From Rana temporaria (taxonomy: Eukaryota; Chordata; Amphibia; Anura; Ranidae), in assembly GCF_905171775.1 (NCBI RefSeq), contig NC_053489.1, positions 326,898,089-326,962,088 of the forward strand: a stretch of 64,000 bases of DNA, written 5' to 3'. Below are positions 1-9,689 of the stretch, in pieces. Below the pieces are notes generated by a model, which was not told the DNA's origin, searched no databases, and was given only the letters and a program-made list of their open reading frames with translations. A program made the position numbers and the translations under genes. Every line of letters starts with the position of its first letter. Position 1 is the stretch's first letter.

Positions 1-1342
1 TGCAGCCAGGAAGGCTGGCAGGGCCTGAAGAGGTGGTACTGGGATCAGTAGCCACATGTGGCAGAGCTAGCATTAGGACTACCATATTTTGCTACACCAT
101 AGGGGCCGCGGTCCCTGCCTGCAAAGGTCATTTGCTTTAGGCCTGGCTGAGCCAGTGTCAGGTCTTAAATTCAGTGCTAGCTGGTCCTGGAAGTGATAGT
201 CTGCAAGCAAGTGTATGTGCTGGATTTGAAGAGAAGAGGTTGTATATACCAGTGATGTATATAGTTTTCAGTCCCTAATCCCCTCAATAAAACAAAACAA
301 AGTACAAGGACTGTTTCTTGACTGAAGTGTGTCTGGAAATTCATGTGCCTGGCTGTGCTACAGGGTGGGAAATGGACCACAATCACCAGCAGCCCCTACG
401 GGGGTGCCACTACATAGGTACCTACAAAAAAACTGCCATTTTACATTTGTAACATCGACAACCCATTTTGTTGCTGTTTTAAGTGGCATCCCTTTAAAGA
501 TCTGGAAGTCAAGTGGAAAGTGCACTCATAAGACTGCAAGCATAACTCCATCATGGAAAGTGGATGGCAGAGATTATTTTAAAGGTACAGAATCCCATCT
601 AGAATGGAATGCAGGTCTGCCTAGAAGTATAAACATACTAAGACCCCTCTAGGATACACTGTAGTTCATAGAAAGCATATAGGAACATGCCAGCCCTGCA
701 GGAGTGAGCAGTATGTCCTTGAAGGCTCCAAGACTGATAACCAGGGACATGCATTACATTCATACATATTTGTATTAAACGTTATATTTTAGATGTTCTC
801 TGAACATATTCAATCAAACAAAATGTTATAAACTGCTTTTAGTCGAGGAGATCAATGGGCATTTAAGGCATTCCTGGTAGAATCATATACTGGTACTTAA
901 TGGCATACCAGCTTTTGCAAGCTGTTAAAATATTTTTCAAATAGACACTAGAGGGCACCAGAGTCAACATAATCCAAAAATACCACATTCTGCTGCTCAT
1001 GGAAAACATTGGAATGAAGTGGTAATTAAATTTATATGAATATACTGCAGTTAGTTTCTGATTATATTTTGTCAATGCCTGTTCCACACAGAGGAAAGAA
1101 AACATAGCATAAAGTTCAATGAACTGAAAAATTACCCTCATACATTTAGCATCAGCAAATACATCAGCTCATACTGTAATTCTTTAGAAGCCTGATATGA
1201 AATGTAATGAATGTTTCCTATTGCATTCTTAGTTTTGCACAATCAGATAAATGAAGACTCTGTGTTGTTTAGCTGAGTGTGTGCATATATAATACATATA
1301 AATAAATGAATATATAATATATCTTTCTACAGTATACACTAT

Positions 1343-1345
<3 letters not shown>
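1..1345. other. No recognisable gene or repeat
   Basis: Both strands contain only short open frames with no family resemblance that I recognise. The sequence is AT-rich single-copy-looking DNA with no clear inverted ends or tandem structure. Old, diverged repeats cannot be excluded by eye. Confidence 0.5.
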
Positions 1346-1438
<93 letters not shown>

Positions 1439-1443
1439 TATAT
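1346..1443. repeat. (TA)n microsatellite, left of Tc1 element
   Basis: About 98 bases of nearly uninterrupted TA with two TACA interruptions. It runs to within about 10 bases of the left end of a Tc1-like transposon. A second TA tract follows the transposon's right end, so the element probably landed inside one longer TA array. Tyrosine/isoleucine-rich frames across it are artefacts. Confidence 0.95.
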
Positions 1444-1625
1444 GTACACACACAGTATCTCACAAAAGGGAGTACACCCCTCACATTTTTGTAAATATTT
1501 TATTCTATCTTTTTATGTGACAACACTGAAGAAATTACACTTTGCTACTATGTAAAGTAGCGAGTGTACAGCTTGTATAACAGTGTAAATTAGCTGTCCC
1601 CTCAAAATAACTCAACACACAGCCA

Positions 1626-2603
1626 TTAACCACTTCCTGCCGGCCGTACGACTATATACGGCCGCAGTTTGGATGCCAATTGCCAGGAGGCCGTCTATAT
1701 ACGGCCTGCGGCCTCCAGCCACTGGGGGGCGCGCAAGAACCGCTGACGGCGGCGCGTGCGTGCCCGCCGCATCACTGAGATGCCAATGCACGTGCCTGGC
1801 GGCCGCGATGTCCGCCAAGCACCCGCGATCGGCGGTTACACAGACAAGGACGTGGATCTGTGTGTGTAAACAAACAGATCAACGTCCTGTCAGGGAGAGA
1901 GGAGACCGATCTGTGTCCCTTGTACATAGGGACACAGATCGGTCACCTCCCCTAGTCAGTCCCCTTCCCCCACAGTTAGAAACACTATGCAGGGTACACA
2001 TTTAACACCTTGCTCACCCCCTAGTGTTAACCCCTTCCCTGCCAGTCACATTTATACAGTAATTAGTGCATATTTATAGCACTGATCGCAGTATAAATGT
2101 GAATGATGCCAAAAATGTGTCAAAAGTGTCCGATGTGTCCGCTATAATGTCGCAGTCCCAATAAAAATTGCAGATCGCCGCCATTACTAGTACAAAAAAA
2201 AATAATAATAATTCTGTCCCCTATTTTGTAGAAACTATAACTTTTGCAAATTTTTTTTTTTTTTTATTACCAAAAATATGTAGAATAATACTTATCGGCC
2301 TAGACTGAGAATTTTTTTTTTTTTTTTTTTAAATTGTGATATTTATTATAACAAGTAAAAAATATTGAATTTTTTTTCAAAATTGTCACTCATTTTTTGT
2401 TTATAGCGCAAAAAATAAAAACCGCAGAGGTGATCAAATACCACCAAAAGAAAGCTCTACTTGTGGGGAAAAAAGGACGTCAATTTTGTTTGGGAGCCAC
2501 GTCGCACGACTGCACAATTGTCAGTTAAAGCGACGCAGTGCCGGAAGCTGAAATTTCACCTGGGCAGGAGGGGGGTATATGTGCCCAGTAAGGAAGTGGT
2601 TAA
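1626..2603 (+). mobile_element. TTAA-flanked MITE (family A), copy 1
   Basis: The element begins TTAACCACTTCCTGCC and ends AAGGAAGTGGTTAA, so TTAA is duplicated at both edges. It sits inside the left terminal repeat of the Tc1 element, at a point where related Tc1 ends carry a single TTAA. TTAA target choice is the hallmark of piggyBac-type transposases, so a piggyBac-derived non-autonomous origin is inferred. The interior holds a GC-rich start with repeated tacggccg motifs, and an AT-rich part containing the words accgcagaggtgatcaaata and gtcgcacgactg. A second copy lies at 42967-43967 in the same orientation, and a related shorter family at 48931-49430. No protein frame is credible; those seen in the GC-rich part are incidental. 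Confidence 0.85.
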
Positions 2604-2798
2604 TGTCTAAACCGATGGCAACAAAAGTGAGTACACTCCTAAGTGAAAATGTCCAAATTGGGCCCAATTAGCCATTTTCCCTCCCTGGTGTCATGTGAAT
2701 CGTTAATGTTACAAGGGCTCAGGTGTGAATGGGGAGCAGGTGTGTTAAATTTGGTGTTATCGCTCTCACTCTCTAATACTGGTCACTGGAAGTTCAAC

Positions 2799-4586
2799 AT
2801 GGTACCTCGTGGCAAAGAACTCTCTGAGAATCTGAAAAAAAAGAATTATTGCTCTACATAAAGATGGCACAGGCTATAAGAAGATTGCCAAGACCATGAA
2901 ACAGAACTGCAGCATGGTGGCCAAGACCATACGGTGGTTCAACAGGACAGGATCCACTCAGTGCAGGCCTCGTCATGGTCGACCAAAGAAGTTGAGTGCA
3001 CGTGCTCAGTGTCATATGCAGAGGTTGTCTTTGGGAAATAGACATATGAGTGCTGCCAGCATTGCTGCAGAGGTTGAAGGAGTGGGGGGTCAGCCTGTCA
3101 GTGCTCAGATTATAAGCCGCACAATGCATCAAATTGGTCTGCATGGCTGTCATCCCAGAAGGAAGCCGCTTCTAATGATGATGCACAAGAAAGCCTGCAA
3201 GCAGTTTGCTGACAACAAGCAGACTAAGGACATGGATTACTGGAACCATGTCCTGTGGTCTGATGAGACCAAGATAAACTTATTTGGTTCAGATGGTGTC
3301 AAGCGTGTGTGGCCGCAACCAGATGGCAAGTACAAAGACAAGTGTGTCTTGCCTACAGTCAAGCTTGGTGGTGGGAGTGTCATGGTCTGGGGCTGCATGA
3401 GTGCTGCCGGCACTGGAGAGCTACAGTTCATTAACCTGCCTGGCGGTAATCCCGAGCGTGACTCGGGGTGGGTTTTTTAGGCTGCGATCGGTATCCCCGA
3501 GTCACGCTCGGGCTAGCTATGCAGAGCCTGCAGCGTGCGCTGGCTTACCTTGTCCCTGGATCCAGCGATGCCACCGCGCTGTGTGAGCGAGCGGGACCTC
3601 GCTCTTTTTTACACAGCGTCCTCCTGTGCCGCCGATCTCCGTTCCCTGCGACGTTATGACGCACGGGAGCGGAGAACGGCGCCAAATTCAAAAAGGTAAA
3701 CAAACACATTACATACAGTATACTGTAATCTTACAGATTACAGTACTGTATGTAAAAAACACACCCCATTGTCCCTAGTGGTCTGCCCAGTGCCCTACAT
3801 GTACTTTTATATAATAAAAACTGTTCTTTCTGCCTGCAAACTGTAGATTGTCCATAGCAACCAAAAGTGTCCCTTTATGTCAAAAATGGTTTTAGATCAG
3901 CTAAAAAACAGCAATAATAAATTATAATCACTTGCAGAATTGTGCGATAGCGATTTGTGGGGAAATTCATCATAAAAAAAAAAAAAATAATGACAGCGAC
4001 AATTTTGCAACTGAGAAAATTTCAGTGATTTTGATTTGATTACATTATTGAATAATTTTTATTCGAATTTTATTAATATTTGTTATAATTATTTATAATT
4101 ATTTATTATATTATAATTTATAATTTTGTTTTTAAAAAAATGTCATACCCGGGATGCCTATTAGATTCTTGTTTGGTCAGATTTAAGTGAGTTATTCCTA
4201 AGAATTACAGGCCTACAGTATAAAACGCCAAATTTCCTTGCAAATAATTGTACCGCTTTTGGTACGTAATTCCAGACAGAATCATACCGCCAGGGAGGTT
4301 AAGGGAACCATGAATGCCAGCATTTACTGCGACATACTGAAGCACAGCATGATCCTCCCTTCGGAGACTGGGCCGCAGAGCAGTATTCCAACATGATAAC
4401 GACCCCAAACACACCTCCAAGACAACCGCTGCCTTATTAAAGAAACGGAGGTAAAGGTGATGGACTGGCCAAGCATGTCTCCAGACCTAAACCCTATTAA
4501 GCATCAAATGGAAGGTGGAGGAGCGCAAGGTCTCTAACATCCACCAACTCCATGATGTCATCTTGGAGGAGTGGAAGACTCCAGGG
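2799..4586 (+). pseudogene. Tc1-like transposase pseudogene, split by insertion
   Basis: Tc1 transposases are nuclear DDE enzymes that cut and rejoin their own terminal repeats at TA sites. The ATG at 2799 starts MVPRGKELSENLKKK, but an extra A in the run near 2836 shifts the frame within about 15 codons. The paired-like HTH region resumes near 2880 (GRPKKLSARAQ) and the first catalytic motif WSDETKINLF is at about 3259. The TTAA element at 3431-4302 then cuts the frame. The remainder resumes at 4303 with HDNDPKH (second catalytic Asp). It then reaches SPDLNPIKH, where the family's third catalytic acid (Glu) is Lys. A stop lies in between, near 4449, and the last 30 or so codons are deleted. 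It cannot make active enzyme. Confidence 0.9.
3431..4302 (+). mobile_element. TTAA-flanked MITE (family B), copy 1
   Basis: Edges are TTAACCTGCCTGGCGGT and ACCGCCAGGGAGGTTAA, giving inverted ends of about 13 bases and a duplicated TTAA. It lies within the Tc1 transposase frame. Just inside the left end is a second inverted pair, CCCGAGCGTGACTCGGGG at 3453 and its complement near 3495. A further palindrome around 3711-3754 is built on acagtatactgtaatc. An almost identical copy in the opposite orientation is at 49524-50387. A piggyBac-type origin is inferred from the TTAA duplication and the CC...GG ends; no coding capacity is seen. Confidence 0.85.
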
Positions 4587-4810
4587 ACCAATTTGTACAT
4601 TTTCGTATAAGGGTGTACTCACTTTTGATGCCAGCGGTTTAGACATTAATGACTGTGTGTTTTGAGGGGACAGCAAATTTACACCGTTATACAAGCTGTA
4701 CACTCACTACTTTACATTGTAGCAAAGTGTCATTTCTTCAGTGTTGTCACATGAAAAGATATAATAAAATATTTACAAAAATATGAGTGAGACTTTTGTG
4801 AGATACTGTA

Positions 4811-4812
4811 TG

Positions 4813-4893
<81 letters not shown>
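4811..4893. repeat. (TA)n(TG)n microsatellite, right of Tc1 element
   Basis: TA repeats from about 4817 to 4876 pass into about nine TG units. The tract starts two bases after the Tc1 right end and mirrors the tract at 1346-1443. The 285 bases that follow, to 5178, hold nothing I recognise. Confidence 0.95.
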
Positions 4894-5178
4894 TACAGGT
4901 TTTTACAGTATATAGGGCTGGCAACTTACGCAGCACTTGACATACTGTACACTCACATCAGTCCTCTTTTTCCTCTTAAAGTTTAGCCAGTCCCTGATGA
5001 AATGGCTGAATTTTGATCCATGTATGGGCAGCTTCAACCTCTTGAGGATCACCTATCATCTTCTGAATAGCCATGTTTTTTAAAGGCATGGTCATAGCAA
5101 ATAATAGCAATGTTTAGCTCAAGTTGAACATACTTTATGCTCTCAGGACAGCCTAGGAGCATATGTGACTATTTAGAC

Positions 5179-6189
5179 CTGGGGTCTCCAAACTTTCTTA
5201 ATAAAGGGCCAGTTTGCTGTCCTCCAGACTTTGAGGGGGTCTGATTGTGGCTTGTGTAAGTAAAAAATAACCTGGTGTTAATGTGAATAAAAAATGCCCC
5301 ATCATTGGCATCGCTGGGAATGAAAGTGGAAGGTGAGGCAAAATGTCCCCGCCATTCCCATATGGGACAGTGACAGACAAAACTAGGCACAAGTCAGTAC
5401 CTATAAAAGAAAGAAAATGCTTCATTACCTTAAGCAGTCGGCGAGGATTGGAAATTTTAATACCTATAATAAAGGGCCACAATAAAAAAACTGAGTCCAG
5501 TGTTAAATCTGTAATATATGTTAATATGATATATCTGTTCTGCCTACTGTCCCAGAATAATGCTCCATTGTCGGTATCAGGGGAAGGAATAGTGCTTCAT
5601 CATTGGTATCAGTGGTAGGAATAGTTCCCCATCATTGGTATCAGTGGTAGGAATAGTTCCCCATCATTGGTATCAGTGGGAGGAATAGTTCCTCATCATT
5701 GGTGTCAGTAGGAGGAATAGTGCCCCATCATTGATATCAGTGGGAGGAATAGTGCCCGATTATTGGTATCAGTGGAAGGAATATTGCCCCATTATTGGTA
5801 TCAGTGGGAGGAATATTGCCCCATTATCGGTATCAGTGGGAGGAATAGTGCCCCATCATTGATCTCAGTGGGAGGAAAAGTGCCCTATAATTGGTGTCAG
5901 TGGGAGGAATAGTGCTCCATCATTGGTCTCAGTGGGAGTAATAGTACCCCATCATTGATGTCAGTGTGAGGAAGAGTGCTCCATCATTGGTGTCAGTGGG
6001 AGGAATAGAGCTCCATCATTCGTGTCAGTGGGAGGAAGAGTGCCCCATGATCGGTGTCAGTGGGAGGAAGAGTGCCCCATCATTGGTGTCAGTGGGAGGA
6101 ATAGTGCCCCATCATTGGCGTCAGTAGGAGGAATAGTGCCCCAAGGGTCAGATAAAAGCAAGCAAAGGGCTGCAGTTTGGAGACCACTG
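5179..6189. mobile_element. hAT-type non-autonomous element with internal minisatellite
   Basis: The left end reads ctggggtctccaaact and the right end agtttggagaccactg, which are inverted ends of the CAGTGGTCTCCAAACT type. Flanks are ATTTAGAC on the left and ATTTGACA on the right, consistent with a decayed 8-bp duplication as expected for hAT. Just inside the ends are words typical of the family: aaagggccagtttgctgtcc on the left, gcaagcaaagggctgcag on the right. Most of the interior is a 32-bp tandem repeat. A relative without the large array is at 42628-42956. Confidence 0.75.
5553..6142. repeat. 32-bp minisatellite, about 18 units
   Basis: Units follow the pattern catcattggtgtcagtggga then ggaatagtgcccc, with successive starts such as 5641 and 5673 exactly 32 bases apart. 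Units differ by a few substitutions (tatcag/tgtcag, tagttc/tagtgc), and a few neighbours are nearly identical, so expansion was stepwise. There are no unique spacers, so it is not a CRISPR array. It lies wholly within the hAT element at 5179-6189. Confidence 0.9.
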
Positions 6190-6197
6190 ATTTGACA

Positions 6198-6794
6198 ATG
6201 TCAGTTGTATTGCAAGGTATAAAAATGTTCTTGGGATGGGGTGCACTAGTGAGAACCTTTTTTATCTTTGATCTATAATTACATTTAAAGATTTAATTAG
6301 GAATAAAAGTGGGGTAATAGATTGTGGTAACCTGGCCCATTCACACCTGGCCCATGCATTGAGTTACAACAGCCCATTCATTTCACCCCCCTGTTTTTCA
6401 TAATGCAACACACTACAGCACGCAGTGGTGCATTATTGTGTGTTGTGGTGCACTACGCATGTTATGGAGGTGGGTTCTTTTAGTTCTTTGGGGTGCCATT
6501 GAAAATGATTGGTACAACAAGGTGTTAAATGTGCAGGGTGCATTTGCTTGGTGCCTTGCAGTGGTGCATTGAGTTTTTGGGTCCTTTATCTAACTAATTA
6601 TTTATAGCTGGTAAACATTAATAAGAACTCACTTCAGGTTCTCCCGGAATGGCCATTTTACTGTGAGATTCCCACATGCAAAGCCAACACAACTTTGTCT
6701 CATTCCATACATAGGCATATACTCACAGAACAAAGTAAATGGTCTCCAGTCTGTCAAGTCAAACCTGTCAAAAGAAAATTACCCAAAGAAGAAC
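6198..6794. other. Unassigned; possible old MITE
   Basis: No gene is seen. From about 6330 to 6590 there are repeated short words in both orientations (gtggtgcattattgtgtgttg, catgcattgagttac, gtggtgcattgagtttt). This suggests a decayed inverted-repeat element, but I cannot place its ends. Confidence 0.3.
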
Positions 6795-6802
6795 CTCTGG
6801 TG

Positions 6803-7358
6803 CAGGGGTCAAGTCCTGGGAAAAAAAGTGTGGGAACTCCCACCCAAGATCCACTCCCCCACCAAAAAAAAAATAATTATACGCTCATTTGCATAATTCC
6901 TAAACCGCATGTTTTTTTTCGATCCACTGTACCTTAGTAATCATTTATGTTACTTTTCCTGTATATGGATTCATCGGGTAGTGTGCGGTATTCTGTCACT
7001 TCCTTTGATGCCGCAATGTCTCCTGGGAGCTTTTGTCATTGTTCCCAGGAGACATTGCGGAGGTCTGCCGCGAGGTATCACAGGATTTAGATAGAACTTG
7101 CTTGCTTCGAGGAAGTGACAGAATACCCGCACACTACCCGATGAATCCATATACAGGAAGCGGCCAGTAACATAAAGGATTACTAAGGTTCACCTGCCCC
7201 TGACAGTGACTTGATCTGGGCATCGCCGTTTAGTGAAGGATTGGCTCGGCGGCTCGGCTGCTCTCGGCTGCTCTAGTCCTGCAAAGGGAACGGAGTTCCT
7301 GCTGTGAAAAAAGTGCAGGAACTCCGTTCCCATGCGTTCCCGCAGGACTTGAGCCCTG
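6803..7358. mobile_element. hAT MITE with perfect 8-bp target duplication
   Basis: The ends are CAGGGGTCAAGTCCTG and CAGGACTTGAGCCCTG, inverted with one mismatch. The octamer CTCTGGTG is directly repeated at 6795-6802 and 7359-7366, which is diagnostic of hAT-type insertion. The interior is rich in hairpins: aatgtctcctgggagctttt pairs with its complement near 7040, and ggaagtgacagaatacc near 7112 pairs with ggtattctgtcacttcc near 6986. Another copy, 2 kb long because of nested insertions, is at 53038-55075. No protein is encoded. Confidence 0.9.
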
Positions 7359-7366
7359 CTCTGGTG

Positions 7367-8118
7367 CCCATCTCATCCATTGTCTTGCTGATCTCATCAA
7401 TGGTTAAGATGGCACACATTGATGTACTCAGTCCTGAATACTTCCAGGTCCAATGCAGCACTGAGTGCCGGTGAGAAGGGAGATATGTATGTCTCACCCA
7501 GTCTCTATATGAAGCATGCAGGGGACAACTGCAATATTTCCACAATACCACCCGTGTATAGTATCAACCCCCATGTGAACAAAATAAAGTAAGATGAAAA
7601 AATATAAAATACAAAGAATACAAAAATAAATATAAAACTATTGAAAACATAATCTGTGGTTCAAGAATAATTTTAGTACATTGCATAACAGACAAAAAAG
7701 TTATTGTGTGGTGTTTGTTTAATTTTTTTTACTGTAACGTTATACTGCTTTTAAATATACAGTATTATAATTTTGCTAATTTTTCATTTCTTACAGCCGC
7801 ACATCAATACAATTGTTCTTTTACATGGACGGTTGCATCTGTGTATGCTTGAAATGGTTTCAGTGTATCGTTATAGAAAATACAATTTTAATAAACATTA
7901 ATAACATTTAAATAACTATCATGCAAATTCCAAAATCAACAATCCCAGCTTTTAATTGTACGGGCCCTATATAGACCGCCTACTTTCGAAGGGTTAAAAT
8001 TATATATTTGTACTGCTGATTTACGAACCTTACTGATTCATGTGAAGTGATAGATACATTTTGAGCTAATGAGCACTAAAGTCTGTAAATTGCGATGAAA
8101 AAAAAAAAAAAACCTTAA
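7367..8118. other. No recognisable gene
   Basis: AT-rich sequence with poly-A/T runs. I see no inverted ends, no credible frame and no family I recognise. Confidence 0.4.
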
Positions 8119-8584
8119 GGGAGATTTACTAAAACTGAAGCTTTTGGAATCTGGTGCGGCTGTGCTTGGTAGCAAATCAGCTTCTAACTTCAGCTTGTTC
8201 AATTATGCTTTAACAATGAGCCTAGGTTCACATTGCTGAGGGTTAGAAATCGTGCGATTTCAGCTGTATTCGCACAATTTCATCTCAGCAATGCAGTCCG
8301 ACTTCGAGGGCCATTTAACAGACATCTGTGTGGGTTCCTGCACAGATGTCTATACAAATCGCCTCCTGAAGTCACCAACAGTAGTACAGAAACTACGTTT
8401 TGGAATCAGTGCAGCACCGCACCAATTCGGTGCCATTGCCGGTAATAGCCGCCGATTTCGCATGCGATTTGACATGTAAATTGGAATACCAAATCATACC
8501 AATGTGAACCTATGCTAAAAACTAGAAGCTAATTGATTTATATGCAGAGCTACGCCAGATTTTGTACTCTCCAGTTAAATCCCC
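8119..8584. mobile_element. Palindromic MITE of the TTTACTAAAACT family, interrupted
   Basis: The left part gggagatttactaaaactg and the right part ctctccagttaaatcccc are diverged inverted ends of an element whose arms contain gcaaaatctggtgcagct. The copies at 47394-47574 and 55398-55554 show its uninterrupted length of about 160-180 bases. Here another MITE, 8219-8516, has inserted near the centre, after ttaacaatg. Confidence 0.75.
8219..8516. mobile_element. Palindromic MITE nested in the previous element
   Basis: The ends agcctaggttcacattg and caatgtgaacctatgct are inverted over about 17 bases. The interior has complementary blocks (acagacatctgtgtgggttc and cacagatgtct; cgatttcagc and gccgatttcgcatgcgattt). 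It belongs to a loose group here with (A)GGTTCACA near the ends; superfamily not assigned. Its insertion postdates the host element. Confidence 0.7.
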
Positions 8585-9587
8585 TTCAATAACAATTTTT
8601 TTTGCAAAATTGCTGCATAGAGTCTAATTGCAAAAAAAGTGGCAAATGCACATCAATGGTATGCTTTACCAGGCAGGCACCCAAGTGCAATACAAATAGC
8701 AACCTAGGGTATACGTTTGAATATTGCCCCGTGGATGGAAACTGGAGCACTCAGAGGAAAGCTATGTGAAAATTAGAGAACCTCGAGATTGATATTGACC
8801 TTCTCAAAATAAAACCCATCATGATTTCCTTTTCGTAATTAAGGTCACATTCAGATGCACCACACTGACGCTTTATTGCCATGCTTGGGAAACTTTCAAT
8901 TGCAATGTTCCCAAAGGATCGTATAAAAGTCTAGTAAGTTACATGAAATATAGATGCAGACCTATCCGCAGGAAAAGTTGTCTGTACATCTCCCTGTTAT
9001 TCTGAATATAGTTGAAAGGTTTTTATATGCAGTTTGAAAGAGCTGCCCTTGTAAATCTCGTGTTTGATGTAGGATTTAATTTGCCTCTCTGTCAGTTCAA
9101 GCAATTAAGTCAACCTTGACATGGCAGTTTACACTATAAAAAAAAAAAAAAAAATGATGTTGCTTGTTTTGATTACAAAAATTAACCCTATATCTCGAAG
9201 TCATCTAAATCCAAATGGTACATTGTTCATGGAAAATATGCTTAAAGCTTAACTCCCGCTATGGATTTTTATTGCAACGTTACCTTGGTCCAGCTTGAGC
9301 CAACGTAAGTGAACGTATTCAATACCTGTGAAAGTGAAGAATCGTCATAGCTTCTGCTATAACACTGATCCTTGCTCTAACTTTTGGATTAAGTGCTGGG
9401 TGGCTGCCCCCCCCCCTCCCGCAAGGGGGTCACCCATTTGGCTTGGGCCTTGCATTCAGAGGGTGCCTTGCATTTTTCAGTATTCTCTGATTGGACCAGG
9501 CGTAGACCCTACATTACCTCCCCACTTCTCCAACCAAAGAATGCTTTGCATTCTCTGAATGGCATTCCAACCACGACACCACCTGCA
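8585..9587. other. No recognisable gene; possible repeat near 9390-9560
   Basis: Mostly AT-rich DNA without coding signal. A C-run with gcaagggggtcacccatttg and the words ttgcattcagagggtgcctt near 9430 resemble wording at about 59270-59330 (gagccttgcactccgagggt), suggesting an old dispersed repeat whose limits I cannot set. Confidence 0.3.
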
Positions 9588-9670
9588 CGGAGTTTGCATG
9601 TTCTCCCTGTGCCTGTGTGGATTTTGTCTGGGTACTCCAGTTTCCTACCACACTCCAAAGATATGCTGCG
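9588..9670 (+). repeat. SINE core fragment
   Basis: The block cctgcacggagtttgcatgt followed by tctccctgtgcctgtgtgga and ctaccacactccaaagatatgctg matches the conserved central domain of vertebrate V-SINE-type elements. The same domain is in the fuller SINE at 29103-29400. The tRNA-like head and the 3' tail are missing here. Confidence 0.6.
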
Positions 9671-9689
9671 AGCCACATGCGGCTTAGAT

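Larger units (their letters stand above)
1453..4808 (+). mobile_element. Tc1/mariner transposon broken by two TTAA elements
   Basis: The left end begins CAGTATCTCACAAAAG and the right end closes CTTTTGTGAGATACTG, with about 160 bases of matching inverted-repeat sequence behind each. Between them is a Tc1-type transposase reading rightwards. Two TTAA-flanked elements, at 1626-2603 and 3431-4302, interrupt it; without them it is about 1.5 kb, near the usual 1.6 kb of the family. The right side also lacks about 100-150 bases between the transposase C-terminus and the inner part of the right terminal repeat. It is non-autonomous because its transposase is frameshifted, split and mutated. The left flank now reads CA rather than the expected TA; the right flank is TA. 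Confidence 0.9.

Noticed and set aside
1229..1484. Overlapping Tyr/Ile-rich frames
   Set aside because: They are translations of the TA microsatellite; the same happens at 4730-4986 and 63689-63969.
5553..6142. CRISPR-like periodic repeat
   Set aside because: Units are contiguous with no unique spacers, they diverge gradually, and they lie in a eukaryotic hAT element.
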